The notes under the pieces are model-generated. The model worked only from the letters and a program-made list of their open reading frames with translations, was not told the DNA's origin and ran no database searches. From positions 1 through 64,000 of the forward strand of contig CAYMHU010000008.1 of assembly GCA_964390335.1 (NCBI GenBank): DNA of 64,000 bases, in the 5' to 3' direction. The translations under genes were made by a program, and so were the position numbers. Of this stretch, positions 41,206 through 50,819 are shown one piece after another (position 1 is the first letter of the stretch; the number at the start of each line of letters is the position of its first letter). Source of the stretch: Granulosicoccus sp964390335. GTDB lineage: Bacteria; Pseudomonadota; Gammaproteobacteria; Granulosicoccales; Granulosicoccaceae.

Positions 41206-42363
41206 TTATGTCCCCTGTGCGCTAAGCAACAAGCCCAGCAACTTTTCGTAAATAGATGATAAGGAATCAATGTCGCGACAGTTGATTCGTTCATCGGTTT
41301 TGTGAATTGTGGCGTTTAGTGGTCCAAATTCAATAACCTGCTTGCAGGATTTGGCGATAAACCGACCATCCGACGTACCACCACCGGTATCGAGCTTTGC
41401 ATTTTCACCTGTGATCGCCTGCACGGCTTCGCGCATGGCGTCGGTGAGTGAGCCCGTAGCGGTTATAAACGGCTGCGCACTGTCTTTCCATTCTATCGTG
41501 CTTTTAAGTTGATGCTTCGACAACAATGACATAACCGTGTTTTGTATGTGTTCCACTGTGGTTGCCGGACTGTATCGCAAATTAAAATCGATAATGCACT
41601 CACCGGGAATCACGTTGCTTGCACCATTGCCGGCGTTCATATTGGAAATTTGCAGCGTGGTAGCAGGGAAGTGTTCATCGCCTTCGTCCCATCGAATTGC
41701 CACAAGTTCGTCCAACATTGCTAAGCAACGATGAACCGGATTATCAGCCAGATGCGGGTACGCAACATGGCCTTGTGTGCCAATAATTTTAAGTCTGGCG
41801 CCAAGCGACCCGCGACGCCCGTTTTTAATAATATCGCCAAGCACGTCCTTGCTGGTTGGTTCTCCAACAACGCAAAAGTCCATGACTTCACTGCGTGCAT
41901 CCAACGCTTCAACCACTCTTTTTGTACCATCGATTGCCGGGCCTTCTTCATCACTGGTTAGTAAAAACGCCATAGAACCCAGCTGATTTGCATCAGGATT
42001 CGATGCATCGTTAAAAAAGCGTTCCGCTGCTGTAACCATTGCGGCAACGCTGCCTTTCATATCGGCCGCTCCGCGGCCATAAATATAGCCGTCGGCTATG
42101 TGCCCGGAGAAGGGTGGGTGCGTCCATTCAGATTCCTCTCCGGTTGGCACGACATCGGTGTGACCAGCAAATACAAACAGCGGGCCTTGTGTTCCACGTC
42201 TAGCCCATAAGTTATCAACATCATTGAATCGCATGTTTTCGATTGTGAATCCACATGCTTCGAGTCGTGCGGCAAGCAATTGCTGACAACCATGATCATC
42301 GGGAGTCACGGATGGTCGCTGAATCAGCTGTTGTAGCAATTCAATTGTGTTGCTGTTAGACAT
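41206..42363 (-). CDS. dapE: Succinyl-diaminopimelate desuccinylase
   Basis: The 385-residue M20 zinc aminoacylase hydrolyses N-succinyl-LL-diaminopimelate in lysine and peptidoglycan precursor synthesis. Metal and catalytic motifs are F-A-G-H-T-D-V-V-P-T-G, G-R-G-A-A-D-M-K-G-S, T-S-D-E-E-G-P and C-V-V-G-E-P-T-S, with a C-terminal His. The fold includes the usual lid domain after about residue 180. It lies 27 bases downstream of glnD and two bases before fabI, all leftward. Confidence 0.97.
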   Translation of the reverse strand: MSNSNTIELLQQLIQRPSVTPDDHGCQQLLAARLEACGFTIENMRFNDVDNLWARRGTQGPLFVFAGHTDVVPTGEESEWTHPPFSGHIADGYIYGRGAADMKGSVAAMVTAAERFFNDASNPDANQLGSMAFLLTSDEEGPAIDGTKRVVEALDARSEVMDFCVVGEPTSKDVLGDIIKNGRRGSLGARLKIIGTQGHVAYPHLADNPVHRCLAMLDELVAIRWDEGDEHFPATTLQISNMNAGNGASNVIPGECIIDFNLRYSPATTVEHIQNTVMSLLSKHQLKSTIEWKDSAQPFITATGSLTDAMREAVQAITGENAKLDTGGGTSDGRFIAKSCKQVIEFGPLNATIHKTDERINCRDIDSLSSIYEKLLGLLLSAQGT

Positions 42364-42390
42364 GTTTAAGTAAAGATGGTCAGATTAGGA

Positions 42391-45033
42391 TTACAAGCGT
42401 TCAATTAGCATTGTGGTGAGTTGCTCACGCTGAGCTTCGGACAATAGACTGTTGTCTTCATTGCTGACGAAGAACACATCTTCCACGCGTTCACCCAGCG
42501 TGCCGATGCGAGCTGCTCGGACGACAACGCCGGCTTTTAAAAACACTCGGCCAATACTCGATAGTATGCCAGGCCTATCTGCAGCAACAATATGGACCTC
42601 TGTTAAATCACCGGTTTGTTCGAAATCCACGGTAGTGGGAATGGTAAAATGACGTAATTGGCGAGACGGGCGGATTTCACCAAGCGTCGGAATGTCCTGT
42701 TGATTAACCAGCTCTTGCTGAAGCGCCGTCCTGATTTGTTCCTGTCGTGTTGCTTCCGTAATCAGATTGCCATCGGTTTCAAGTACATAGAAAGTGTCGA
42801 GGGCCATGCCTTCGGCGGTGGTATTTATGTTCGCGGATAGTACGTTTAATTGAAGCTGATCTAATACGGTAGTAATTAATGCAAACAATCGTGGGCTATC
42901 GGTTGTATAAATAAGAATTTCGGTAGCACCTCGGGATTTCGATTGGCGTAATGAAATTAACGATTCAGCTTTGTTTTCGTTGGCTAAGATAACTTCAGTA
43001 TGCCGCGCTATTTCGGTGGCCGGGTACTGCTTAAAGTAGTCCTCGCCTAGGCGTTCCCAAAGCGCTTCTATTTGAGAACGTTCATACGGAGTTTCTTTTA
43101 ATAAGTTATGTGTATGGGTTTGACGTTGCCAAATCATATCAACACTATCAACCGGATTATCCAGGCCACGTTGCAACAGCTGTGCAGTGGATTGGTAAAG
43201 AGTTTGCAACAAACTATCCTTAAATGAGTTCCATAACTCCGGATTGGTTGCACGTATATCGGCAACGGTAAGTAAGAACAAATGATTGAGCTTGACCAAG
43301 GTGCCGACTTGCGAGGCAAATTCAATTTGCACTTCCGGATCAGAAATATCTTTACGTTGAGCCGTCATCGACATTAACAAATGATTGCGAACTAACCAGC
43401 TAACCAATTCGGTTTCAGATGCTTTTAAATCATGTGCTTCACAAAAATTTTGTGCATCTTCAGCACCTAATATACTGTGATCACCACCGCGGCCTTTAGC
43501 AATGTCGTGGAACAGACCGGCAATGTATAACAACTCCGGGCGCGCCAGCTGTTGTGCGACAAAACTGCAGAAGGGCAGTTCATGTGCATACTCTGGCAAT
43601 GCAAACCGACGCAGGTGCCGAATCACCAGGATGGTGTGTTCATCGACAGTGTAGATATGGAATAGGTCGTATTGCATACGACCAACAATTGCATCAAATG
43701 CCGGTATGTAAGAAGCCATGACACCGTATCGGTTCATCATGCGCATTTTTCTGGTGAGCTTGTTTGGATTGCTGAACAACTTGATAAACAATGCTCTGAC
43801 GGTGGGGTCGTTGCGAAAGTTGTCATCAATTAAATGCAAATGGGTACGCATTAAGCGTACAGTGTTGCTTCGAATATCGTCGGCAGTGGGTGTGTTACCA
43901 AATAGGTGAAATACTTCTAGCAATGCAGCGGGGTATTGCTCAAATACTTTATCGTGTTTGACTTCAAGAAAACCGTTTCTAACTTGAAACCGCTCATTGA
44001 CCGATACAGGTTCGGTTGCGGCAGTAACGCCTGAAATCACACCGCCGATGCCTTGCAGCATAATTTCATTTAGCCGCTGAAGTGACATTACGCTGCGATA
44101 GTACAGCTGCATTAGCTGCTCTATGCTTTCATTGTTTTTCTCTTCGTTGAAACCAAATGCCTTAGCCAGCTGTTGTTGATGGTCAAACAATAAGCGGTCT
44201 TCGTGTCGGTTGCTGTGATGATGCAATAAGTATCGTATGGTCCAGAGTAGGTCACGGCTTTGAATTAATGCATCGAACTCTGGCTGGGTCAACAATCCAT
44301 TCTTGACCAAGTCGTTTATGTCATGGGTGCCGAACTGACGTTGACATATCCATGAGATGGTTTGCAAGTCGCGCAGACCGCCCACACTTTCCTTAACATT
44401 GGGTTCTAATCGGTACGCGTTAGTTAAAAATTTCCCGTGCCGATTATTTTGTTCTTTGATTTTTGCGGCATAGAATTTATCGGAAGGCCACATTTTATCA
44501 ACGGCCGTCGCGTGCATCATTTGTTGCAGTAGTTCGCCGTTGCCGCTAAGCAATCGAGCTTCCATCAGGTTTGTCATTACCGTGACGTCGTCTGCGGCCT
44601 GTTGTTCGCAGTCAGCAACGGTACGCACGCTATGACCAATGTCTAAGCCAAGATCCCACAGTGAGGTTAGCCAAGCAGTCAGGTGTTCAGATTGCGCATC
44701 GGACAATGGTTGGCTTAGTAGAATGCCGATATCGATATCGGAATGCGGATGAAGTTCTGCTCGCCCATATCCACCGACGGCTATAAGCTCCATTCCATTA
44801 AATTTATCGCCCTGGTTTTCCCACAAGCGTTTAAAAATGAGATCGGTTAGTGCTGTTTGCCAGCTTAGAATCTGAGAGATGGTAGCGCCATTTTCAAATG
44901 CTGCATGGATCTGTTCGCGACCCGTAACAATGGCTTGTTTATACAGCGAGGTGTTGTGTGGGTCATCTGCGAAAATTGACGCAATTGCAGTCAGATCTGG
45001 ACCGGGTACGGCGTTGGTTTGATTACTCACCAT
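42391..45033 (-). CDS. glnD: Bifunctional uridylyltransferase/uridylyl-removing enzyme GlnD
   Basis: The 880-residue nitrogen sensor uridylylates and deuridylylates PII proteins in response to glutamine. An N-terminal nucleotidyltransferase has G-G-Y-G-R-A-E-L-H-P-H-S-D-I-D-I (near residues 87-102). The HD domain has L-F-H-D-I-A-K-G-R-G-G-D-H-S, and two C-terminal ACT domains end in R-P-G-I-L-S-S-I-G-R-V-F and A-A-R-I-G-T-L-G-E-R-V-E-D-V-F. ATG 45033 shares its A with the map stop (TGATG); GTG 45036 is less likely. Confidence 0.97.
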   Translation of the reverse strand: MVSNQTNAVPGPDLTAIASIFADDPHNTSLYKQAIVTGREQIHAAFENGATISQILSWQTALTDLIFKRLWENQGDKFNGMELIAVGGYGRAELHPHSDIDIGILLSQPLSDAQSEHLTAWLTSLWDLGLDIGHSVRTVADCEQQAADDVTVMTNLMEARLLSGNGELLQQMMHATAVDKMWPSDKFYAAKIKEQNNRHGKFLTNAYRLEPNVKESVGGLRDLQTISWICQRQFGTHDINDLVKNGLLTQPEFDALIQSRDLLWTIRYLLHHHSNRHEDRLLFDHQQQLAKAFGFNEEKNNESIEQLMQLYYRSVMSLQRLNEIMLQGIGGVISGVTAATEPVSVNERFQVRNGFLEVKHDKVFEQYPAALLEVFHLFGNTPTADDIRSNTVRLMRTHLHLIDDNFRNDPTVRALFIKLFSNPNKLTRKMRMMNRYGVMASYIPAFDAIVGRMQYDLFHIYTVDEHTILVIRHLRRFALPEYAHELPFCSFVAQQLARPELLYIAGLFHDIAKGRGGDHSILGAEDAQNFCEAHDLKASETELVSWLVRNHLLMSMTAQRKDISDPEVQIEFASQVGTLVKLNHLFLLTVADIRATNPELWNSFKDSLLQTLYQSTAQLLQRGLDNPVDSVDMIWQRQTHTHNLLKETPYERSQIEALWERLGEDYFKQYPATEIARHTEVILANENKAESLISLRQSKSRGATEILIYTTDSPRLFALITTVLDQLQLNVLSANINTTAEGMALDTFYVLETDGNLITEATRQEQIRTALQQELVNQQDIPTLGEIRPSRQLRHFTIPTTVDFEQTGDLTEVHIVAADRPGILSSIGRVFLKAGVVVRAARIGTLGERVEDVFFVSNEDNSLLSEAQREQLTTMLIERL

Positions 45034-45800
45034 CACAGTGTTTTGTTTTCACCCAGAGTTAATAGCTCGTAACCGGTGTCGGTTACCAATACCGTGTGCT
45101 CCCATTGCGCTGACAGACTTCGATCCTTTGTGACGACCGTCCAGCCATCTGCTAGTAGGCGAGTGTGCCGCTTGCCTTGATTAATCATTGGCTCAATTGT
45201 GAATGTCATGCCAGCCCGTAGCTCCAGACCTTTACCCGGTTTGCCAAAGTGCAACACCTGCGGATCTTCATGGAAACTTGAACCAATCCCGTGTCCGCAG
45301 TATTCCTGCACAACAGAATAGCGCTGACCTTCAGCATAAGATTGGATAGCGTGGCCGACATCTCCCAGCGTGGCTCCCGGTTTAACCACTTCGATGCCTC
45401 GAACCATAGACGTGTACGCAGCCTCGCAAAGTCTCTGTGCGTGCGGTGCCGGCTGACCTACGTAATACATTCGGCTGGTGTCCCCAAAATAACCGTCTTT
45501 TATTACGGTGACATCGATATTCACGATGTCGCCTTTTTTCAGCACTTTGTCGCTGGGGATGCCATGACAGATTTGCTGATTGATGGACGTACAAATGGAT
45601 TTGGGGAAACCCTTGTAATTTAAGGTGGCTGGCGTGCCGCCTTGAACATTCACGATGTGGTCATGGCAAATTTTGTTGAGTTTCTCGGTTGTAACACCTG
45701 GGATAACGTATTCTGTAATTAAATCAAGAACTTCGCTAGCCAATCTGCCAGCAATCCGCATTTTCTCGATTTCTTCAGGGTTTTTCAGTTTAATAGACAT
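45033..45800 (-). CDS. map: Type I methionine aminopeptidase
   Basis: The 255-residue pita-bread metalloenzyme removes N-terminal Met from new proteins. Metal ligands appear in V-N-I-D-V-T-V, G-D-T-S-R-M-Y, the C-G-H-G-I-G-S-S-F-H-E-D-P segment and T-I-E-P-M-I-N, with the final Glu in W-E-H-T. It is divergent from rpsB across a 222-base spacer, the normal gammaproteobacterial arrangement, and overlaps glnD by one base. Confidence 0.97.
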   Translation of the reverse strand: MSIKLKNPEEIEKMRIAGRLASEVLDLITEYVIPGVTTEKLNKICHDHIVNVQGGTPATLNYKGFPKSICTSINQQICHGIPSDKVLKKGDIVNIDVTVIKDGYFGDTSRMYYVGQPAPHAQRLCEAAYTSMVRGIEVVKPGATLGDVGHAIQSYAEGQRYSVVQEYCGHGIGSSFHEDPQVLHFGKPGKGLELRAGMTFTIEPMINQGKRHTRLLADGWTVVTKDRSLSAQWEHTVLVTDTGYELLTLGENKTL

Positions 45801-45870
45801 AGAGCCAATTTTTGTATTCGGGTAATAAAGTGCCGTAACGCATAGTGTACCGCGATGGCCCCGTTTGTGT

Positions 45871-46022
45871 TATAAAGGCAGGCTGACTGGGGCAGTTTAG
45901 TGCCCTGGCAAAATTCACACGCAAATCAGCCAGATCAGGCTGGGTGCCCAGCGGCAGCGAAATGCCTATTGGGTCAGTTTTGATCGATTTGCGGAGGCTA
46001 AACCCAACACAGGAATATTGAA
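45871..46022 (+). promoter_or_regulatory. Probable rpsB promoter and structured S2 leader
   Basis: A TATAAA box (45871-45876) precedes a leader of about 140 bases. It holds two clear stem-loops: GGGGCA/TGCCCT (45889-45894 with 45901-45906) and GCTGG/CCAGC (45939-45943 with 45948-45952). A GGAGG-like Shine-Dalgarno (GCGGAGGC) occurs about 30 bases before the ATG, with AGGAAT closer. rpsB leaders in gammaproteobacteria are known targets of S2 feedback; this placement is inference. Confidence 0.5.
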
Positions 46023-46910
46023 ATGGCTACTGTCACTATGCGCCAGATGCTTGAGGCTGGCGTGCACTTCGGGCATCAAACTCGTTATTGGTCACCAAAG
46101 ATGGCTCCTTTCATCTACGGTGAGCGAAACAACATCCATATTTTTAACCTTGAAAGCAGCTTGCCAGCTCTGAACGATGCTGCCAACTTTCTGGGTAAGA
46201 TCGCCAGCAAAAACGGCAAGATACTGTTTGTCGGTACTAAGCGTGCGGCACGAGATGCGATTAAAGACGCAGCTACGGCGTGCAACATGCCCTATGTAAA
46301 CCGACGTTGGTCTGGTGGCATGATGACAAACTTTAAAACAGTAAAAGTATCTGTAAAGCGTTTGTTAGAGCTTGAAGCAATGCAAGCAGAAGGCGGCTTT
46401 GAGCGTCTAAGCAAGAAAGAAGCTTTAGGCTTGACTCGCGAGCTTGAAAAGCTTGAAAAGGGCATGGGCGGTATCAAGAACATGGCGACCCTACCAGATG
46501 CGCTATTCATTGTCGACGTAGGCCACGAGCGTATTGCTGTGGCTGAGGCAAACAAATTAGGCATTCCGGTTGTGGCGATCGTTGATAGTAACAACACCCC
46601 AGACGGCGTTGACTACGTTGTACCCGGTAACGACGATGCGATCCGTGCAATTCAACTGTACGCAAACACGATTAGCGGTGCTGTAGAAGATGGGCGGAAG
46701 ACAGCTTCCGGCCCAATTGAAGTTGCCGAAGCACCGGCGGCTCCGGCACCAGCACCTGCTGCTGAGCAAAGCGCTCCTGCAGATGCCGGCGCTACCGCAG
46801 ATGCCAGTGCTGCTGCTGAAGCCAGTGCTGCTGCTGAAGCCGAAGTGGCTGCAGCAACTGCCGAAGACGCACCAGCAGGTGATGCGCCTGCGAGCGATGC
46901 AAGCGCATAA
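46023..46910 (+). CDS. rpsB: 30S ribosomal protein S2 with extended acidic tail
   Basis: The 295-residue S2 has the canonical body: start T-M-R-Q-M-L-E-A-G-V-H-F-G-H-Q-T-R-Y-W and later V-N-R-R-W-S-G-G-M-M-T-N-F. E. coli S2 is 241 residues. Here the last 68 residues (228-295) are Ala/Pro/Glu/Asp-rich with no Lys or Arg. The tail includes a duplicated stretch encoded by an 18-base direct repeat (46803-46820 and 46821-46838). S2 joins late to the 30S subunit together with S1. It is followed by tsf, 33 bases downstream. Confidence 0.97.
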   Translation: MATVTMRQMLEAGVHFGHQTRYWSPKMAPFIYGERNNIHIFNLESSLPALNDAANFLGKIASKNGKILFVGTKRAARDAIKDAATACNMPYVNRRWSGGMMTNFKTVKVSVKRLLELEAMQAEGGFERLSKKEALGLTRELEKLEKGMGGIKNMATLPDALFIVDVGHERIAVAEANKLGIPVVAIVDSNNTPDGVDYVVPGNDDAIRAIQLYANTISGAVEDGRKTASGPIEVAEAPAAPAPAPAAEQSAPADAGATADASAAAEASAAAEAEVAAATAEDAPAGDAPASDASA

Positions 46911-46943
46911 CTTAATTAACAGAATTTTTTCGGAGAACAACTC

Positions 46944-47813
46944 ATGGCTATAACCGCGGCATTGGTTAAAGAGCTGCGCGAGCGCACTGGCGCTGGCATG
47001 ATGGAGTGTAAAAAAGCACTCACAGAAGCAAACGGTGATATCGAAGCTGCTATTGAGCAGATGCGTATTACTGGCTTGGCAAAAGCGGATAAGAAATCGG
47101 GCAACACAGCTGCAGAAGGTATTGTCGACATTCAATTTTCAGATGACGGCAAACGATTCGCATTGGTTGAAATAAACAGTCAAACTGATTTCGCTGCCAA
47201 ATCAGAAGACTTCACCGGGTTTGTCAGTGCTGTTTCTCAAGCTGTATTGAACGACCAACCTGCGTCGGTTGAGGACATTAAAATTGATGGCCGTGATGTT
47301 GATGAAGTTCGTAAAGAGCTGGTTGCCAAGATTGGTGAGAACATCCAAGTACGACGTTTTGAATGTGGCGAAGCCAAAGGCGGTACTCTCGCTCAGTATT
47401 CTCATAACGGTCGCATCGGCGTGGTAGTCGATGTTGAAGGTGGTGACGAAGCATTAGCTAAAGATATCGCGATGCATATCTCTTGGAACAACCCAGTGTG
47501 CATTGATGAAACCGGTGTGCCGGCTGAAATGCTTGAAAAGGAGAAGTCAATCTTGATGGCGGAAGCGGCAGAGAGTGGCAAGCCAGCTGACATCATTGAA
47601 AAGATGGTTGATGGACGCATGCGCAAGTACTTGTCGGATATCACGCTTGTTGGTCAGGCGTTTGTAAAAGACCCTGATCAAACCGTTGGTCAATTGCTTA
47701 AAGCAGGTGGCGCAACTATCAAAGCCTATTACCGATTAGAAGTTGGTGAAGGTATTGAGAAGAAAGTTGAGAACTTTGCCGAAGAGGTTATGGCGCAGGT
47801 TCGTGGTGAGTAA
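46944..47813 (+). CDS. tsf: Elongation factor Ts
   Basis: The 289-residue guanine nucleotide exchange factor for EF-Tu. N-terminal UBA-like domain with L-V-K-E-L-R-E-R-T-G-A-G-M-M-E-C-K-K-A-L, the T-D-F-A-A-K core motif for EF-Tu contact, coiled coil, and C-terminal module. It is co-transcribed with rpsB and followed by a strong terminator. Confidence 0.97.
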   Translation: MAITAALVKELRERTGAGMMECKKALTEANGDIEAAIEQMRITGLAKADKKSGNTAAEGIVDIQFSDDGKRFALVEINSQTDFAAKSEDFTGFVSAVSQAVLNDQPASVEDIKIDGRDVDEVRKELVAKIGENIQVRRFECGEAKGGTLAQYSHNGRIGVVVDVEGGDEALAKDIAMHISWNNPVCIDETGVPAEMLEKEKSILMAEAAESGKPADIIEKMVDGRMRKYLSDITLVGQAFVKDPDQTVGQLLKAGGATIKAYYRLEVGEGIEKKVENFAEEVMAQVRGE

Positions 47814-47840
47814 TCCACTAGCTTGATGTAAAGTGAATTT

Positions 47841-47866
47841 AAGCCGGGCGATGCCCGGCTTTTTTG
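47841..47866 (+). terminator. Rho-independent terminator after tsf
   Basis: AAGCCGGGC (47841-47849) pairs with GCCCGGCTT (47853-47861), tight three-base loop, then a T-run. It ends the rpsB-tsf unit; pyrH begins 31 bases later. Confidence 0.92.
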
Positions 47867-47896
47867 TATAGATAAACCCAGTTCAGGTAATTTAAT

Positions 47897-48619
47897 ATGA
47901 CTCAAACCGGCCAACCCGCATTCAAACGAATCTTATTGAAACTTAGCGGTGAAGCGCTAATGGGTGATATGGACTACGGTATCGACCCGGCGTTTATACG
48001 GCAGATGGCGCTGGATGTTAAAGCGGTTGCCGACATCGGTGTTGAAGTTGCGATGGTCATTGGTGGTGGAAATATTTTTCGTGGCGCTGGATTGGCCCAA
48101 GGCGGTATGGATAGGGTGACCGGCGATCATATGGGTATGTTGGCAACGGTTATCAATTGCCTCGCTATGCAGGATGCAATAGAAAACGCTGGAGCGTATT
48201 GTCGCGTTATGTCAGCACTACCTATCAACAATGTGTGTGAAGACTACATTCGTCGCCGCGCTGTACGGCACCTTGAAAAAGGCAGGATTGTGTTGTTCGC
48301 TGCGGGCACCGGAAATCCGTTTTTTACCACTGATTCAGCTGCGAGTTTGCGCGCGATAGAAGTTGGCGCTGATGTCATGATTAAAGGTACAAAGGTTGAT
48401 GGTATCTACGATAAAGATCCAATGAAGAATTCAGATGCTGTGCGCTATGAGCAAGTCAGTTTTGATGAAGCTATTGAAAAGAAACTGGCTGTTATGGATA
48501 CCACCGCTCTCGTGCTTTGCCGAGATAACAATTTGCCGGTTCGGGTGTTTAATATGAATCAGAGCGGTGACCTTATGAAGCTTGTGATGGGCGAAACCAT
48601 TGGTACGACTGTTAGCTAA
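47897..48619 (+). CDS. pyrH: Uridylate kinase
   Basis: The 240-residue bacterial-type UMP kinase of the amino-acid kinase fold, making UDP from UMP. Motifs are R-I-L-L-K-L-S-G-E-A-L-M-G near the start, V-I-G-G-G-N-I-F-R-G, and the ATP-binding K-G-T-K-V-D-G-I-Y-D-K-D-P. Family length is normal. It starts the downstream pyrH-frr-uppS run. Confidence 0.97.
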   Translation: MTQTGQPAFKRILLKLSGEALMGDMDYGIDPAFIRQMALDVKAVADIGVEVAMVIGGGNIFRGAGLAQGGMDRVTGDHMGMLATVINCLAMQDAIENAGAYCRVMSALPINNVCEDYIRRRAVRHLEKGRIVLFAAGTGNPFFTTDSAASLRAIEVGADVMIKGTKVDGIYDKDPMKNSDAVRYEQVSFDEAIEKKLAVMDTTALVLCRDNNLPVRVFNMNQSGDLMKLVMGETIGTTVS

Positions 48620-48676
48620 TAGCCAGTGGTCTAAATAAAAACAATCCGTAGTTAGAACTTAATATTAGGACAAGAA

Positions 48677-49234
48677 ATGATTGACGATATCCTGAAAGAT
48701 GCAAAAGAACGCATGTCTAAAAGTGTGGATGCGTTAGAAAATGAACTGTCACGACTGCGAACCGGCCGGGCACATCCAAGTTTGCTCGAGCATATTAAAG
48801 TGGATTACTACGGCGCTGAAACTCCGTTGAGTCAGGTTGCGAACATCAATACTGATGATGCAAGAACTTTAACGGTTACACCATGGGAGCCACCGATGGT
48901 CGCGCCAATTGAAAAAGCCATTATTAATTCAGACTTAGGCCTGAACCCGAATACAGCCGGTACGGTTATCAGAGTGCCGGTACCACCAATGACCGAAGAG
49001 CGTCGTCGCGATATGGTCAAAGTGGTCAGAAGCGAAGCTGAAGGCGGGCGAGTCGCTGTACGTAATGTTAGGCGTGATGCGAATAGTGATTTAAAAGAGC
49101 TAGAAAAAGAAAAGGAAATTTCGAAAGACGAACTGCGTAAATCGGAAGAGTCGGTACAAAAAATTACTGACGAAGCTATCGCTAAAATAGATGATTTGCT
49201 GCAGAAAAAAGAAGCTGAATTAATGGAAGTGTAA
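48677..49234 (+). CDS. frr: Ribosome recycling factor
   Basis: The 185-residue tRNA-shaped protein splits post-termination ribosomes with EF-G. The N-terminal helix is followed by L-R-T-G-R-A-H-P-S-L-L, the hinge and beta domain with A-R-T-L-T-V-T-P-W-E-P, P-P-M-T-E-E-R-R-R-D-M-V-K, and a long C-terminal helix. Length exactly as in E. coli. Confidence 0.97.
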   Translation: MIDDILKDAKERMSKSVDALENELSRLRTGRAHPSLLEHIKVDYYGAETPLSQVANINTDDARTLTVTPWEPPMVAPIEKAIINSDLGLNPNTAGTVIRVPVPPMTEERRRDMVKVVRSEAEGGRVAVRNVRRDANSDLKELEKEKEISKDELRKSEESVQKITDEAIAKIDDLLQKKEAELMEV

Positions 49235-49258
49235 GTAGCTCTGCAAACCAATTTAGCA

Positions 49259-50011
49259 ATGTCTTCATCCTCTCAAAACACAGGTGGTACAAATCCGCGG
49301 CATGTTGCCATTATTATGGATGGTAATGGCCGTTGGGCGCGTCAGAGAGGGCTCCCTCGCGCTGCAGGGCATCAATCCGGATTTCGCAACACGCGAGAGA
49401 TAGTTGAAATATGTGCGCGACGAGAAATCGAAGCACTGACCTTGTTCGCGTTCTCCAGTGAAAACTGGGCCCGGCCAAAGCAAGAGGTCGGGTTGCTCAT
49501 GGATCTTTTCTTACGGGCACTCAAAAGTGAAGCAGGTAAATTGCACGAGAATAATGTGCGCATGCGCTTTATCGGCGAACGTTCCGCGTTTTCACAAAAA
49601 CTACAGCAGGAAATGCTCACCGCCGAAACGCTGACTGAAAACAACACCGGGCTTAGACTTGCCGTTGCCGTTAATTACGGTGGCCGCTGGGATGTCGTGA
49701 ATGCAGCTCGTGAGTTGGCAATGCAGGTTAAAAATGGCAACCTGCAACCCGACGAGATAACCATCGATCGTTTTTCAGAAGCGGTCACGTTGTTCGATGT
49801 GCCAGAGCCAGATTTGTTCATTCGAACAGGTGGGGAGAAGCGCATTAGTAACTACTTATTGTGGCATCTCGCTTATACAGAGCTGTATTTTGCAGACGTG
49901 TTATACCCGGACTTCAACGAATCTGAACTAGACGACGCCATAGCGTTTTTTAAAGGACGGGAACGACGGTTTGGCAAAACAGGTGATCAGGTAACCGGGA
50001 ATCATGCTTAA
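49259..50011 (+). CDS. uppS: Undecaprenyl diphosphate synthase (cis-prenyltransferase)
   Basis: The 250-residue cis-prenyltransferase makes the C55 lipid carrier for peptidoglycan and O-antigen. Conserved I-M-D-G-N-G-R-W-A (catalytic Asp), A-G-H-Q-S-G, T-L-F-A-F-S-S-E-N-W and the C-terminal D-L-F-I-R-T-G-G-E-K-R-I-S-N. It overlaps cdsA by 8 bases. Confidence 0.97.
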   Translation: MSSSSQNTGGTNPRHVAIIMDGNGRWARQRGLPRAAGHQSGFRNTREIVEICARREIEALTLFAFSSENWARPKQEVGLLMDLFLRALKSEAGKLHENNVRMRFIGERSAFSQKLQQEMLTAETLTENNTGLRLAVAVNYGGRWDVVNAARELAMQVKNGNLQPDEITIDRFSEAVTLFDVPEPDLFIRTGGEKRISNYLLWHLAYTELYFADVLYPDFNESELDDAIAFFKGRERRFGKTGDQVTGNHA

Positions 50012-50819
50012 AGAACGCATCATCACTGCGCTGTGCTTATTTGTTGTCTTGGCGATACTGTTGGCCTTCGCGTCCGTTAGCTTATTCGCTTTTTGTTTGT
50101 CGTTAATAGTAGCCGCCGCTGCGTGGGAATGGAGCCGCTTATGCGGCGTTGTGAACGACAATGCGCAAGTTATCTATGCCATTGTTGTGGGCGCTGTAAC
50201 CCTGGTTTGTTTGTATTCGCCTCTGGTGTCCAGCGCCATCGTAGTGTCCATGCTTATTGGATTGATCTTTTGGCTATGTGTGCCCATCCAGTTTTACCTG
50301 ACACCAGTATTAAAGCCGGTCTCCGAACCAGCCAGTGTCTGGTTGTTGGTTGGTATTCTGGTGTTGCCGATAGCGGCGTTAAGTATTCAATATTTACGCA
50401 GTTATGCCGGTACTGATTCCAACGTCCTATTGTTGTATGCGCTTGGTGTTGTTTGGGTTATGGATATCGGTGCGTATTTTTCAGGTCGACAATTTGGTAA
50501 ACGAAAATTAGCTCCGTTAATTAGCCCGGGTAAATCATGGGAAGGCGTTTACGGTGGTGTTGCCTGTGCGGGCTTACTGTTTCTTTTATCGCTCGTTTTT
50601 GTAGACTGGCCCGCCGGTAGCTTTTATAAGTTACTCGTGGCAACTATTTTCGCAGCGGTAGCATCCGTGCTTGGCGATCTATTCGAAAGTCGATTAAAGC
50701 GCGCGGCAAATATGAAAGACAGTAGCCAACTATTGCCTGGTCATGGTGGGGTGCTTGATCGCCTCGATGGCGTTATTGCGGCGTTACCGGTCTTCGCGTT
50801 TTTCTGGTCATGGATGTAA
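50004..50819 (+). CDS. cdsA: Phosphatidate cytidylyltransferase
   Basis: The 271-residue integral membrane enzyme with about seven or eight helices makes CDP-diacylglycerol from phosphatidate and CTP. The CdsA signature is visible near the C-terminus: S-x2-K-R-A-A-N-M-K-D-S-S-Q-L-L-P-G-H-G-G-V-L-D-R-L-D-G. It overlaps uppS and dxr (10 bases), indicating translational coupling through the lipid-synthesis run. Confidence 0.96.
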   Translation: MLKERIITALCLFVVLAILLAFASVSLFAFCLSLIVAAAAWEWSRLCGVVNDNAQVIYAIVVGAVTLVCLYSPLVSSAIVVSMLIGLIFWLCVPIQFYLTPVLKPVSEPASVWLLVGILVLPIAALSIQYLRSYAGTDSNVLLLYALGVVWVMDIGAYFSGRQFGKRKLAPLISPGKSWEGVYGGVACAGLLFLLSLVFVDWPAGSFYKLLVATIFAAVASVLGDLFESRLKRAANMKDSSQLLPGHGGVLDRLDGVIAALPVFAFFWSWM

